DNA of 64,000 nt from Halanaerobium congolense. GTDB taxonomy: Bacteria > Bacillota > Halanaerobiia > Halanaerobiales > Halanaerobiaceae. Made by a program: the position numbers and the translations under genes. How positions within the stretch are numbered: position 1 is the first letter of the stretch; the number at the start of each line of letters is the position of its first letter. The notes under the pieces are model-generated. The model had not been told where the DNA came from and searched no databases. It was given only the letters and a program-made list of their open reading frames with translations. Positions 8,501 to 16,450 of the stretch are shown here, piece by piece. Location: assembly GCF_004366375.1 (NCBI RefSeq), contig NZ_SOEF01000014.1:1-64000 (forward strand). Reading direction: 5' to 3'.

Positions 8501-8556
8501 TATACCCCTATTGGGTACCTTGAGTATAGTATAACACTCAGGATTAATTGTGTCAA
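8501..8556 (-). promoter_or_regulatory. Strong promoter with CsoR-type operator, pspA operon
   Basis: Minus strand: TTGACA (8551-8556), 17-bp spacer, TATACT (8528-8533), then the operator TATACCCCTATTGGGTACC (8501-8519, plus-strand reading) at the start of transcription. The block from -35 to operator is almost identical to those at 31290-31345 and 45019-45074. Confidence 0.8.
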
Positions 8557-8621
8557 AAAAAGCTCAAAAACATTATAGGATTCTGCCTTACTTTTATAAT
8601 ATACTGGCCAGAACTCTTATG

Positions 8622-8650
8622 AAAAAAGGCTGGAGTTTTACCTCCAGCCT
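8622..8650 (-). terminator. Intrinsic terminator after the dsrE-like gene
   Basis: Perfect 8-bp stem GGCTGGAG/CTCCAGCC with a 6-base loop, followed on the minus strand by TTTTTT. The rest of 8557-8780 holds nothing else I can identify. Confidence 0.9.
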
Positions 8651-8780
8651 GATTAAAAACAATTAATTATTCAATTTATCATCCCAATTATATTAATCTT
8701 GACTATTCTTGTCAGTTATCTTTGATACATAATTTAATTTTTTTAATAAACTCAGGCAATTTTCTGTGATATAATCCTAT

Positions 8781-9125
8781 TTAAAAGGTCATTACTTTAC
8801 TATCACTTTTAAGATAATCAGTTAAAGGCTCTCCCATATATTTAACTTCAATACCCAGTTCTGCTAAATCATCTGCAACACCATATTGATCAGCACAGGC
8901 CTGACAGGCTTCAACTTTAATATCTGCTTCAATAAAATCTTTAATCTGTTCCTGCAGTTCCTTGTCCTCACTTAACAGTTTTGAGGACGGTCCCCAGACT
9001 ATAAATTTAATATCCTGCCACCACCCTCTTTTTTTAGCATTAATCGTGTACATAAAAACCATTTTTTTAGCTACATCTGGATCACCACTTGTCCATAAAA
9101 CAACTAAACTATTTTTGTCTGCCAT
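8781..9125 (-). CDS. DsrE/DsrF-like sulfur-relay family protein
   Basis: 114 residues of a DsrE-like alpha/beta fold: VLWTSGDPDVAKKMVFMYTI at the N-terminus (residues 9-28), a WGPSS turn, and a Cys pair C74/C77 in VEACQACADQYG where this family often carries its sulfur-binding Cys. Such proteins accept or store sulfane sulfur or are linked to peroxiredoxin-type systems. The ATG at 9125 is preferred because AAGGAG lies 9 bases upstream. It ends a run of redox genes on the minus strand that also holds the AhpD-like gene, and it is followed by a terminator. Confidence 0.85.
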   Translation of the reverse strand: MADKNSLVVLWTSGDPDVAKKMVFMYTINAKKRGWWQDIKFIVWGPSSKLLSEDKELQEQIKDFIEADIKVEACQACADQYGVADDLAELGIEVKYMGEPLTDYLKSDSKVMTF

Positions 9126-9154
9126 TTTATTCAACTCCTTATAGTGATAATAAT

Positions 9155-9470
9155 TTAATTTTTACGTTCTTCTAAAATCGAACCCAAAGTTTTAGCAATT
9201 TTGTAGGCTTCTAATTTTTTATCTTTTTGTTCTTTAAATTTCAAAGGAAAATGTTCTTCCTTCATCTCATCTAAAAAACCATGTCTATCTACTACCGTCC
9301 AGCTGCACAGTCAATTCCATAGCCACAGCTAAAGCATTGAGAATAACCTTCTACCTGAAACGTATCTAATATCGCCATCTGATTGGAGTCCATAACCCGT
9401 TTAATGTACTTTATTACTCCTGAATTAATTTCGGGACGACCATCAACTGCAATTCCTACTCCCCTTCTTT
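9155..9470 (-). pseudogene. C-terminal remnant of a flavodoxin-like NADPH-dependent FMN reductase
   Basis: The minus strand reads VGIAVDGRPEINSGVIKYIK (part), then SQCFSCGYGIDCAAGR followed by TAG; in another frame it continues with HGFLDEMKEEHFPLKF and runs to a proper stop at 9155-9157. These are recognisable C-terminal pieces of flavodoxin-fold FMN reductases. The N-terminal half is missing and a frameshift splits the rest, so this is dead. It lies between the lipoprotein gene and the DsrE-like gene, and abuts the inverted repeat at 9473-9525. Confidence 0.65.
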
Positions 9471-9472
9471 AA

Positions 9473-9525
9473 TTACTCAAACTCCGCATATTAATTATTT
9501 TTTTACAAATGCAGAGTTTGAGTAG
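9473..9525. repeat. Inverted repeat at a gene-decay junction
   Basis: Arms ACTCAAACTCCGCAT and ATGCAGAGTTTGAGT match over 14 of 15 positions around a 23-base AT-rich centre. No T-run follows on either side, so it is not a typical terminator. It lies exactly where the N-terminal half of the FMN reductase gene is lost, as an excision scar or a very small mobile element would. Confidence 0.55.
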
Positions 9526-9556
9526 TGATATTTAAATCAGATTAATTTCTAACTTA

Positions 9557-10090
9557 CTACTGTACTTCCATCTCACCCGTGACTTCACTAGCTTCAGTAA
9601 TCTCTGCAGATTCTTTATATTCTGAACTGGCGAAATAAATATTTCCTTCCACAGTAGCATCATAAAGAGTAAATCCATTAGTCTCAACTATAATGTCACC
9701 TTCAAAGATTCCCGCCTGAAATCTTGTATTAGGACTTTTAATAACCATTTGAGGAGCAGTAATTGTATATCTATCTGTTACGTTATAATTATCATCCTGA
9801 GCGTAAGCAGCAATTTTACGATAAATATCATTTTCTGAATTACCACCATCATGGAAAGTCCCTTCAACTACAATTTCTTCTTCAAAAGTTAAATCATTTA
9901 AGATAGCGACTATCCAGTTTCCATCAGTACTAATAGCTTCTTTAAAAGCCGCTTTTTCATTTACTATAGAAGCTGTTGTTACAGTATCAGTCGTTTCCTG
10001 CTGGTTTTCGTCTGCTGCATTACCTCCACAAGCTGTTAATAGAAAAAGAGACAGAACAACAATTGTTATTAAAGTTAATTTTTTTCTCAT
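9557..10090 (-). CDS. Lipoprotein of unknown function, paralogue of 39796-40338
   Basis: 177 residues with a lipoprotein signal peptide: basic start, hydrophobic core and lipobox LLTAC (C21). The mature part has no family I recognise. It has a DTVTTASIVNEKAAF segment, an NWIVAILNDLTFEEEIVVEG strand-rich region, and repeats of short beta strands towards the end (KSPNTRFQAG, GNIYFASSEY), suggesting a beta-helix-like fold. A paralogue of near-identical layout lies next to csoR, so both may act in metal or redox stress at the cell surface. The start follows GGGAGG by 9 bases. Confidence 0.8.
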   Translation of the reverse strand: MRKKLTLITIVVLSLFLLTACGGNAADENQQETTDTVTTASIVNEKAAFKEAISTDGNWIVAILNDLTFEEEIVVEGTFHDGGNSENDIYRKIAAYAQDDNYNVTDRYTITAPQMVIKSPNTRFQAGIFEGDIIVETNGFTLYDATVEGNIYFASSEYKESAEITEASEVTGEMEVQ

Positions 10091-10116
10091 TTTTATATTC
10101 CTCCCATTTATCTAAT

Positions 10117-10265
10117 TTATAAATTATCAATAATTGTCTGAGGCTCTGTACGAACAGTATAATCTACATTCAGATCGACAAATTCTATTTTGCCGTCCTG
10201 ATTTATAATATAGACTGGGTGTCTGAGAACTGACAGCAATTAACTGTGCACCTTTTTTTAATTCA
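10117..10265 (-). pseudogene. Remnant of a peroxiredoxin-like protein
   Basis: Two out-of-frame pieces are visible: IELKKGAQLIAVSSQTP, typical of the middle of AhpC/TSA-like proteins, and HPVYIINQDGKIEFVD with a following DYTVRTEP and a stop at 10117-10119, typical of their C-terminus. The N-terminal active-site Cys region and most of the middle are missing. It follows the AhpD-like gene directly, so the original operon probably held a peroxiredoxin with its AhpD-type reductase. Confidence 0.6.
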
Positions 10266-10270
10266 ATAAT

Positions 10271-10828
10271 CTACTTATGCTCTGCTTCCAGTTCTATTCC
10301 CAGGCCATCAGCTGTTCTATTAACATAATTAAAATAAGCAACTACCTGATTTAAATCAAGAATATCTCTATCACTCAGATCGAATTCTCTTAATCTATCA
10401 AGATCCTCCTTTTTCACTGACGCTGGCTTTTTAGTTAATTTAACAGCATAATCAAGCATTTCCTTTTCTTTTTCACTAATTGGTGCTGAATTATAATCAT
10501 CTAAAACACCACTTAATATTTTATCTGCCTGCTCATCATCCCTGATCAACTTTTGGAGCGCCGCTCCATGATGTGTTATTCAGTAATGACATTCATTGAC
10601 GTCAGACACAACTGTAGCTATCATTTCTCTCTGTCTGCGGGAAATATTTGATCTGCCGAACATAATAGTTTTATAGATTTTAAGATGGTCCTCTAAAAGA
10701 TCAGGATTTAAAGATTGAACTTTTAGAACATGTGCCACCTCATTTTTACCAGAACGACTTAACTTATCATAGAGTTTAGCTAATTTACCTTCTGCCTTAT
10801 CTTCATCTACCATATCTATCCATGCCAT
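10271..10828 (-). CDS. AhpD/carboxymuconolactone-decarboxylase family protein, probable selenoprotein
   Basis: The frame is open for 185 residues if the TGA at 10580-10582 is read as selenocysteine. The first 82 residues end in NECHY, then comes TGA, then ITHHGAALQKL and 92 further residues to a normal stop. In this peroxidase-related family the motif is E-x-CxxC-x3-H; here it is C80-H-Y-U83 with H87, so TGA replaces exactly the second catalytic Cys. A GC hairpin lies 12 bases after the TGA. The start follows a GGGAGG site, and an Rrf2-type operator lies upstream. Alternative: a Cys codon mutated to TGA in a decaying region, which also holds a peroxiredoxin stub. Confidence 0.7.
10555..10582 (-). 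promoter_or_regulatory. Candidate bacterial SECIS hairpin after in-frame TGA
   Basis: Minus strand: TGA (10580-10582), 12 bases, then GGAGC-GGC-GCTCC (10555-10567), a 5-bp GC-rich stem whose loop starts with G. Weaker pairing of ATCA with TGAT could extend it below. The distance and G in the loop suit bacterial SECIS elements read by SelB. sel genes are not in this window. Confidence 0.5.
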
Positions 10829-10844
10829 TATTATCCTCCCTTCT

Positions 10845-10869
10845 AACTCAGATTAATTTTATCCGAGTT
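10845..10869 (-). promoter_or_regulatory. Rrf2-type operator copy 1
   Basis: A 25-bp interrupted palindrome with half-sites AACTCAGAT and ATCCGAGTT around a 7-base AT spacer, directly upstream of the AhpD-like gene. The same site occurs at 18407-18431. A weak promoter (TTGAAA, 16-bp spacer, TAAACT) overlaps it. Confidence 0.6.
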
Positions 10870-10969
10870 TAATCCAAAATAAAAATATTTCAAATTTCCT
10901 TCCAGCTAAGATAGAAGTTTGAAATAAGATTTAAACTCCTTCAAACATGATAAAAATTATTACAAGTTT

Positions 10970-12157
10970 TTAATTTAAATATTCATTGGCTCTTAGGGCG
11001 GCCTTAGCACCCTCTGCTGCAGAAACAATAATCTGTTTATCTCTGATATCTGTTACATCTCCGGCAGCAAAAATCCCTTCTATACTTGTCTGATTATTTG
11101 CATCAATAATAATCTCATTACCCTGATTAATATCCAGGTGCTCACAGATAAAACCTGTATTGGGAATTAAGCCAATTTCAATAAAAATAGCTTTTACATT
11201 AAGTTCTCGTTCTTTACCGGTATTAAGATTTTTAATTCTTATAGATTCAACTTTCTGCTCACCCTTTATCTCAGTTGTCTGGTATGATTTACAGACTTCT
11301 ATTTTATCTGAGTTATTTACCTTATCCTGCAGACTTTTATCACCTGAGAGCTGTTCTCCTCTAATAATTAAATAAACTTCAGTCGCAATCTTTGCCATAT
11401 CCAGAGCTGCTTCCAGCCCCGAATTACCTCCGCCAACTACAGCAACCGGCTGATTTTCATAGATATAGCCATCACAGGTAGCACAGTAACTCACACCATT
11501 ATCTTTTAACTGATGTTCTCCTGGAACTCCAAGCTGCCTCTTTTTAGTTCCAGCAGCAATTAAAACAGCTTTAGTCTTAATTTTTTTATCACTTTTTGTA
11601 AGCAGAATGTGTCCTTCTGCCTGTGGATTAATATCTGTAATTTCCTCTCCAAAAAGTGTGTCTATCTTATAGTTTCTCAGATGTTTTAAAAAATTCTGCA
11701 TTAGATCCGGGCCTGAAGTTCCATATTCTGGTAAATAATTATCGATAGTGTCAGTTTCCAGCACCTGACCTCCGATATCTCTTGCTGCCATCAGAACTTT
11801 TAAGCCTTTTCTAGCCGCATAAACTGAGGCAGTCATTCCGGCCGGTCCAGCTCCAATTACAGCCAGATCCCAGTCTTTTTCACTGCAGTTTGGTCTTTCA
11901 AATTCTGTCAGATCATCAAGGCCACCAGAACTGACAAGCTCAATTAAATCATCATAGCCGCCAATTTTTTGATCATTTATAAAAATCTGGGGTATGGTTT
12001 TTTTACCGCTCCGCTCCACCATCTCCTGCTGTAGCTCTTCATTATCTGTAATATCATAATCAGTATAATCAAGCCCCAAACTTTTCAGCATGGCCTTTGC
12101 TCTTCTACAGTAAGGACACCAGGTTTTGGTATAGATTTCAATTTTTGGCTTATTCAT
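10970..12157 (-). CDS. Glutaredoxin-thioredoxin reductase fusion
   Basis: 395 residues. Residues 1-80 form a glutaredoxin domain with CPYC (C14, C17) and the TIPQIFI cis-proline strand. From about residue 95 comes a low-molecular-weight thioredoxin reductase: FAD motif GAGPAG (102-107), active site CATC (C225, C228), NADPH motif VGGGNSG and a C-terminal FAAGDV FAD segment. The fused enzyme should move electrons from NADPH directly to glutaredoxin substrates, perhaps the AhpD-like protein next door. It starts 18 bases after the Rrf2 regulator and is probably cotranscribed with it. Confidence 0.93.
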   Translation of the reverse strand: MNKPKIEIYTKTWCPYCRRAKAMLKSLGLDYTDYDITDNEELQQEMVERSGKKTIPQIFINDQKIGGYDDLIELVSSGGLDDLTEFERPNCSEKDWDLAVIGAGPAGMTASVYAARKGLKVLMAARDIGGQVLETDTIDNYLPEYGTSGPDLMQNFLKHLRNYKIDTLFGEEITDINPQAEGHILLTKSDKKIKTKAVLIAAGTKKRQLGVPGEHQLKDNGVSYCATCDGYIYENQPVAVVGGGNSGLEAALDMAKIATEVYLIIRGEQLSGDKSLQDKVNNSDKIEVCKSYQTTEIKGEQKVESIRIKNLNTGKERELNVKAIFIEIGLIPNTGFICEHLDINQGNEIIIDANNQTSIEGIFAAGDVTDIRDKQIIVSAAEGAKAALRANEYLN

Positions 12158-12175
12158 CAGATCAATCCCTTTCTT

Positions 12176-12583
12176 TTATTTGATTTCAGGATCAATAATA
12201 TCTTTAATAGTTGTCTGTTCAAGTTCAGCCAGCATTTTTTGATAGGCCCTTCCAAATACACGATGGATTTTACACCTATCTTTAATTGAACAGCCGTGAA
12301 TATCATCAACACATTCAAATACATTGTCTTTAGCTTCAAAAAGTTCCATTATTTGAGCTAAATTTATATTATCAGCATTATTAGCTAAAGTATATCCCCC
12401 CCTTTTTCCCTCAGCAGAGCTTACAATTCCAGCTGCTGATAATTTCTGCATTACCTTTGCCAGATAAGATGAAGATACATTTTCTAAATCTGCTAATTCT
12501 TTTACTGAAAGTTCCTGACCTTTATTTCTGGCTAAGATCATTAAGGCATGGACTGCATAATCCGTTTTTCGTGAAGTTTTCAT
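12176..12583 (-). CDS. Rrf2-family Fe-S or redox transcriptional regulator
   Basis: 135 residues: winged-helix DNA-binding domain (about 1-75, with DYAVHALMILA and the RGGYTLA wing) followed by three Cys, C91, C98 and C104, spaced as in the Fe-S-binding IscR/NsrR branch. It probably senses Fe-S status, nitric oxide or thiol stress. It sits between an ABC transporter and a glutaredoxin-thioredoxin reductase fusion in one minus-strand run. The two copies of a 25-bp palindrome at 10845 and 18407 flank this run and are its likely targets. Confidence 0.92.
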   Translation of the reverse strand: MKTSRKTDYAVHALMILARNKGQELSVKELADLENVSSSYLAKVMQKLSAAGIVSSAEGKRGGYTLANNADNINLAQIMELFEAKDNVFECVDDIHGCSIKDRCKIHRVFGRAYQKMLAELEQTTIKDIIDPEIK

Positions 12584-12615
12584 ATACTTAAAATGTCTCC
12601 TTTTTTGCTTTAATT

Positions 12616-13596
12616 CTAATTATATAAATGACAGGCAGTTAAATGTCCTGCCTCTACTGCTTTGAGTTCTGGTTCTATCTTTTTACATTTATCAAAACTA
12701 TATTTACAGCGGGGATGAAAACTGCAGCCGGGTGGGGGATTAATTGGACTTGGCACCTCTCCCTGTATTATCTCACGCTCTTTATAATTCCAGTCATCAT
12801 TTATTCCTCTTAATGAAGAAAATAATGCTTCTGTATAAGGATGAACAGAATTGTTGAAAATAGTATCAGTATCTGTGATTTCAACTATTTTACCCAGGTA
12901 CATTACTGCCACCTTATTGCTAATATATCTTACCTCATGTAAATTATGAGAAATCCAGAGATAGGTCAGCTGATATTCCTGCTGCAGCTTTTTCATTAAA
13001 TTCAAAACTGCCGACATTATCGAAATATCAAGACCGGAAGTTGGTTCATCACAGACTATAAATTCAGGCTGCAGAGCAAGAGCTCTGGCAATTCCAACTC
13101 TTCGGGCCTGACCACCACTTAATTCGTGTGGGAAAAGTTCAGAATACCTTTTAGAAAGTCCCACTAGATCCAGCAGTTCCCAGACTCGATCCAGCAGATT
13201 TAAATCATCCTTAATCTGGTCATGGATGTATAGGGGTTCGGAAACTATCTCTTCTACAATAAAGCGAGGATTTAAAGAAGAGCGGGGATCCTGCAGAATC
13301 ATCTGGGCATCTTCTCTAAAGACTTTCAGCTCCTGTTTATCAAAATTATTTATTGACCTGCCTCTATAAAGTATTTCTCCAGCTGTTGGCTCAATTAATC
13401 TTAAAACAGAGCGGGCCACTGTTGTCTTACCACAGCCGCTTTCCCCGACTACAGCCAGGGTATCCTCCTTCTCTATCTTAAAACTTACATCATCAACTGC
13501 CTTAACCTTAATTGGACCTTTATTGGCCAGTTTGTAAAGCAGGCCGTCATTATTGACAAAATATTTTTTTAAATTTTTAACCTCAACTAAAGCCAT
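12616..13596 (-). CDS. Peptide-type ABC transporter ATP-binding protein (DppF/OppF-like)
   Basis: 326 residues with Walker A GESGCGKT, signature LSGGQARR, Walker B FIVCDEP and the C-terminal oligopeptide-type extension with its Cys cluster ([17 protein letters not shown]), which marks the Opp/Dpp/Ni importer class. It energises uptake in a complex with the other ATPase and two permeases of the same operon (12616-17989). The extra Cys residues may hold a metal cluster as in some OppD/F proteins. Confidence 0.93.
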   Translation of the reverse strand: MALVEVKNLKKYFVNNDGLLYKLANKGPIKVKAVDDVSFKIEKEDTLAVVGESGCGKTTVARSVLRLIEPTAGEILYRGRSINNFDKQELKVFREDAQMILQDPRSSLNPRFIVEEIVSEPLYIHDQIKDDLNLLDRVWELLDLVGLSKRYSELFPHELSGGQARRVGIARALALQPEFIVCDEPTSGLDISIMSAVLNLMKKLQQEYQLTYLWISHNLHEVRYISNKVAVMYLGKIVEITDTDTIFNNSVHPYTEALFSSLRGINDDWNYKEREIIQGEVPSPINPPPGCSFHPRCKYSFDKCKKIEPELKAVEAGHLTACHLYN

Positions 13597-13608
13597 TTTT
13601 ATATCTCC

Positions 13609-14583
13609 TTAACGGTCATTTAAAAAACAGGCTGAAAAATGTTCTGAAGCTATTTCTTCAAGCCGGGGATCTTCCTGCCGACAGCGGCCAAAACTATAGC
13701 TGCAGCGGGGATGGAAATTACAGCCCGGAGGATAGTTATCAAGATCAGGAACCTGCCCAGGAATTGTCTGCAGTTCTTCCGTTTTTTGATAATCCGGCAG
13801 ACATTTTAAAAGTGCCTCAGTATAAGGATGGTTGGGGTGATCAAATAACTCTCTGGTCTGAGCAACCTCAACTATCCGCCCTGCATACATCACTGCAATC
13901 CTATCACTTAAACCGGCAACAACTCCTAAATCGTGACTGATATATAGGATAGATGTTTTGTACTCATCTACTAGATTGGATAATAGGTTTAAAATTTGAG
14001 CCTCCACTGTCAGGTCAAGAGCTGTTGTTGGCTCATCTGCAATTAAAAGAGATGGATTGGAGATAAAAGCCATAGCCAGCATCACCCGCTGTTTCATCCC
14101 ACCACTAAACTGATGGGGATATTCTCCAAATCTGTATTCTGGATCTGAAATGCCAACTTTTTTTAAAATTTCAACCGCTTCTTTTTTTAGTTCTTTTCTA
14201 CTTTTTTGTTTTTTAGACTTAAAATACAGTACGTCAAGAATTTGAGTTCCCACTTTAAAGACTGGATTTAAAGCATTCTGAGGATTCTGAATCACCATTG
14301 CCATTTCCTGACCTCGAATCTGATCATTAAAATCTTTTTCGGATAAATTGCAGATATCTTTACCTTTAAAAAATATACTTCCCTCTGCTATTCTGGCTGA
14401 ATCTGGCAGCAATCTTAAAATTGTTTTTCCAAGAGTAGATTTACCAGAGCCGCTTTCTCCAACAAGAGCCAGGATTTCACCACTGTCAAGTTCCAGATTT
14501 ATATCCTGCAGTACCCTTAAATATTTCCCTTTATTTCTATATTCAACTGCTAAATCATTTATCTTTAAGATTTTATCGGGCAT
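13609..14583 (-). CDS. Peptide-type ABC transporter ATP-binding protein (DppD/OppD-like)
   Basis: 324 residues with Walker A GESGSGKS, signature FSGGMKQR, Walker B LLIADEP, and the same C-terminal extension (PPGCNFHPRCSYSFGRC). It is the second ATPase of the transporter, 12 bases before dppF-like. Substrate cannot be told from sequence; the class moves di/oligopeptides, nickel or glutathione. Confidence 0.93.
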   Translation of the reverse strand: MPDKILKINDLAVEYRNKGKYLRVLQDINLELDSGEILALVGESGSGKSTLGKTILRLLPDSARIAEGSIFFKGKDICNLSEKDFNDQIRGQEMAMVIQNPQNALNPVFKVGTQILDVLYFKSKKQKSRKELKKEAVEILKKVGISDPEYRFGEYPHQFSGGMKQRVMLAMAFISNPSLLIADEPTTALDLTVEAQILNLLSNLVDEYKTSILYISHDLGVVAGLSDRIAVMYAGRIVEVAQTRELFDHPNHPYTEALLKCLPDYQKTEELQTIPGQVPDLDNYPPGCNFHPRCSYSFGRCRQEDPRLEEIASEHFSACFLNDR

Positions 14584-14589
14584 AAGAAC

Positions 14590-15465
14590 TTATACCTCCT
14601 GGTTTAATTTTGGATTTAAAGCCACCCTCAAACTCTCAGCAAAAGTCGAAAATCCTAGCATTGTCAACATTATTGCCAGAGCCGGCCAGAGAATCATTAA
14701 GGGAGCAGTCTGAATATACTGATATGACTCCTGCAGCATTACTCCCCAGCTGCTTAAAGGAGGCTGTAAGCCCAGACCAAGAAAAGAAAGTCCTGCTTCC
14801 CACATGATCATTGAGGCCATATCCATTCCACTTAAGACAAGAACTGAAGCAAAAATATTGGGCAAAATATGTTTAAAAATTATGCGGGAGTTATCTGCTC
14901 CCAGTGATCTGGCTGCCTCAACAAAATCCTCTTCTTTTTCAGAGAGAGTTTCTGCTCTGACCACTCTGCCATAGCGGGGCATAATTGTCACTCCAAGAAT
15001 AACTATTACACTTAATAATGAAGGCCCAATTATAGAAAGCAGAACTAAAATTAGAATAATCGGTGGAAAAGCCCTGATCACATCAAAGATAAATAAAATT
15101 ATACTCTCCAGTATTCCCCCAACATAGGCTGCCAATAGTCCCAGAATTATTCCAATAATTACTGAGATAATAATCCCACCAAAAGAAACCAAAACTGCCG
15201 GACGGGCTGCATAGATAAGGCGACTTAAAATATCCCTACCCAGACTGTCAGTACCAAGCAAATTTTGCAGACTTGGTCCTTCCAACCTTTTAGTCACATT
15301 GGTTTTATAGGGGTCAGCAGGAGCAATCAGGGGTGCAAAAATAGCTGAAATCAAAATCAGCATGATTACTGAGCCGCCGAGATATGCTTTGTAATCTTTT
15401 TTCATTATTTTAATTACTCTAGCACTCTTTTTTTGAAAGCGAAAAAATTTCTGACTCTTAAACAT
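14590..15465 (-). CDS. Peptide-type ABC transporter permease (DppC-like)
   Basis: 291 residues, N-terminal membrane helix after a basic start, five further helices and the EAA-type loop (EAARSLGADNSRIIFKHILP) that contacts the ATPase. The OppC_N-like start and the NLLGTDSLGRDI segment are typical of DppC. It ends 6 bases before the next gene in the operon. Confidence 0.93.
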   Translation of the reverse strand: MFKSQKFFRFQKKSARVIKIMKKDYKAYLGGSVIMLILISAIFAPLIAPADPYKTNVTKRLEGPSLQNLLGTDSLGRDILSRLIYAARPAVLVSFGGIIISVIIGIILGLLAAYVGGILESIILFIFDVIRAFPPIILILVLLSIIGPSLLSVIVILGVTIMPRYGRVVRAETLSEKEEDFVEAARSLGADNSRIIFKHILPNIFASVLVLSGMDMASMIMWEAGLSFLGLGLQPPLSSWGVMLQESYQYIQTAPLMILWPALAIMLTMLGFSTFAESLRVALNPKLNQEV

Positions 15466-15482
15466 GTCTAACCTCCAGCAGT

Positions 15483-16421
15483 TTATTTTTGTTTGATTCT
15501 GGGATCAAAATAGGCATATGAAATATCAGCAATTAGATTTGCAACTACAAATAAAAGGGCAGCTACTAAAACTCCACCTCTAACTAGAGGAAGATCGCGT
15601 TCATTAACCGAGTCAACAATCAATCTTCCCAGGCCGGGACGGTTAAAAATCACTTCCACAAAAACTGCTCCCCCAAGCAGCCTGCCTATGCCAAGCCCTA
15701 TTACTGCAATGATAGGTTTAATTGCCTTTTTTAAAGCATATTTGTAGAGAATATAATAGCGGGGAATACCAAATGATTTTTCAGTCTGAATAAATTCCTG
15801 ATCTAAAGTTTCGAGCATTGAACTTCTGGTTAAACGGGCAATATAGCCGGTCCAGCCAACCGAAAGGGCCAGCGCCGGTCCAATTAAGTGATGAATGCTG
15901 TCTAATAAGCCGCCATCACCAATTCCAATTGAGGGCAGCAGATTAAAATTAACTGAAAAAACAACTATTAATAATACCCCGGCAATATAGGTTGGAGTTG
16001 AAGCAGTAATAAATGAAAGCATAGTTAAAAACTTTTCAAAATAACTGTTATTATAATTTGCTGCCAGGAGGCCAATAGAAATTCCGTTAAAAACAGCCAG
16101 GCCCATCCCGGCCAGGGTTAAAATAACTGTGTAAGGCAGAACATCTAAAATGACTTTTAATACTGAGCGATCTCTAAAAATTGAAGTACCGAGATCACCT
16201 TTAATAATATTTTGTAGATAAATTAAATAACTCTGGTACCAGGGGTTATCAAGCCCAAGTCGACTTTCAAGTTCTGCAGCCATTTCTGGAGTAGCTCTCG
16301 GACCAAGTATAATATCAGCTGGATCTCCCGGCAGTAAATAACTGAGGCTGAATAACAATAATAAGACTGTAAGAATAGTCGGAATCACCCATAAGAGGCG
16401 TTTTGTGATATAGATAAACAT
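15483..16421 (-). CDS. Peptide-type ABC transporter permease (DppB-like)
   Basis: 312 residues with about six membrane helices, the N-terminal LPGDPADIILG segment and an EAA-like loop near KSFGIPRYYILYKYALK, as in DppB/GsiC. It forms the heterodimeric channel with the DppC-like protein encoded 17 bases downstream. Confidence 0.93.
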   Translation of the reverse strand: MFIYITKRLLWVIPTILTVLLLLFSLSYLLPGDPADIILGPRATPEMAAELESRLGLDNPWYQSYLIYLQNIIKGDLGTSIFRDRSVLKVILDVLPYTVILTLAGMGLAVFNGISIGLLAANYNNSYFEKFLTMLSFITASTPTYIAGVLLIVVFSVNFNLLPSIGIGDGGLLDSIHHLIGPALALSVGWTGYIARLTRSSMLETLDQEFIQTEKSFGIPRYYILYKYALKKAIKPIIAVIGLGIGRLLGGAVFVEVIFNRPGLGRLIVDSVNERDLPLVRGGVLVAALLFVVANLIADISYAYFDPRIKQK

Positions 16422-16450
16422 ATAATAATCCTCCAGCTTTTAATAACTTT

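Noticed and set aside
9473-9525. Inverted repeat as a terminator of the lipoprotein gene
   Set aside because: There is no T-run on the minus strand after the second arm, and the loop is long.
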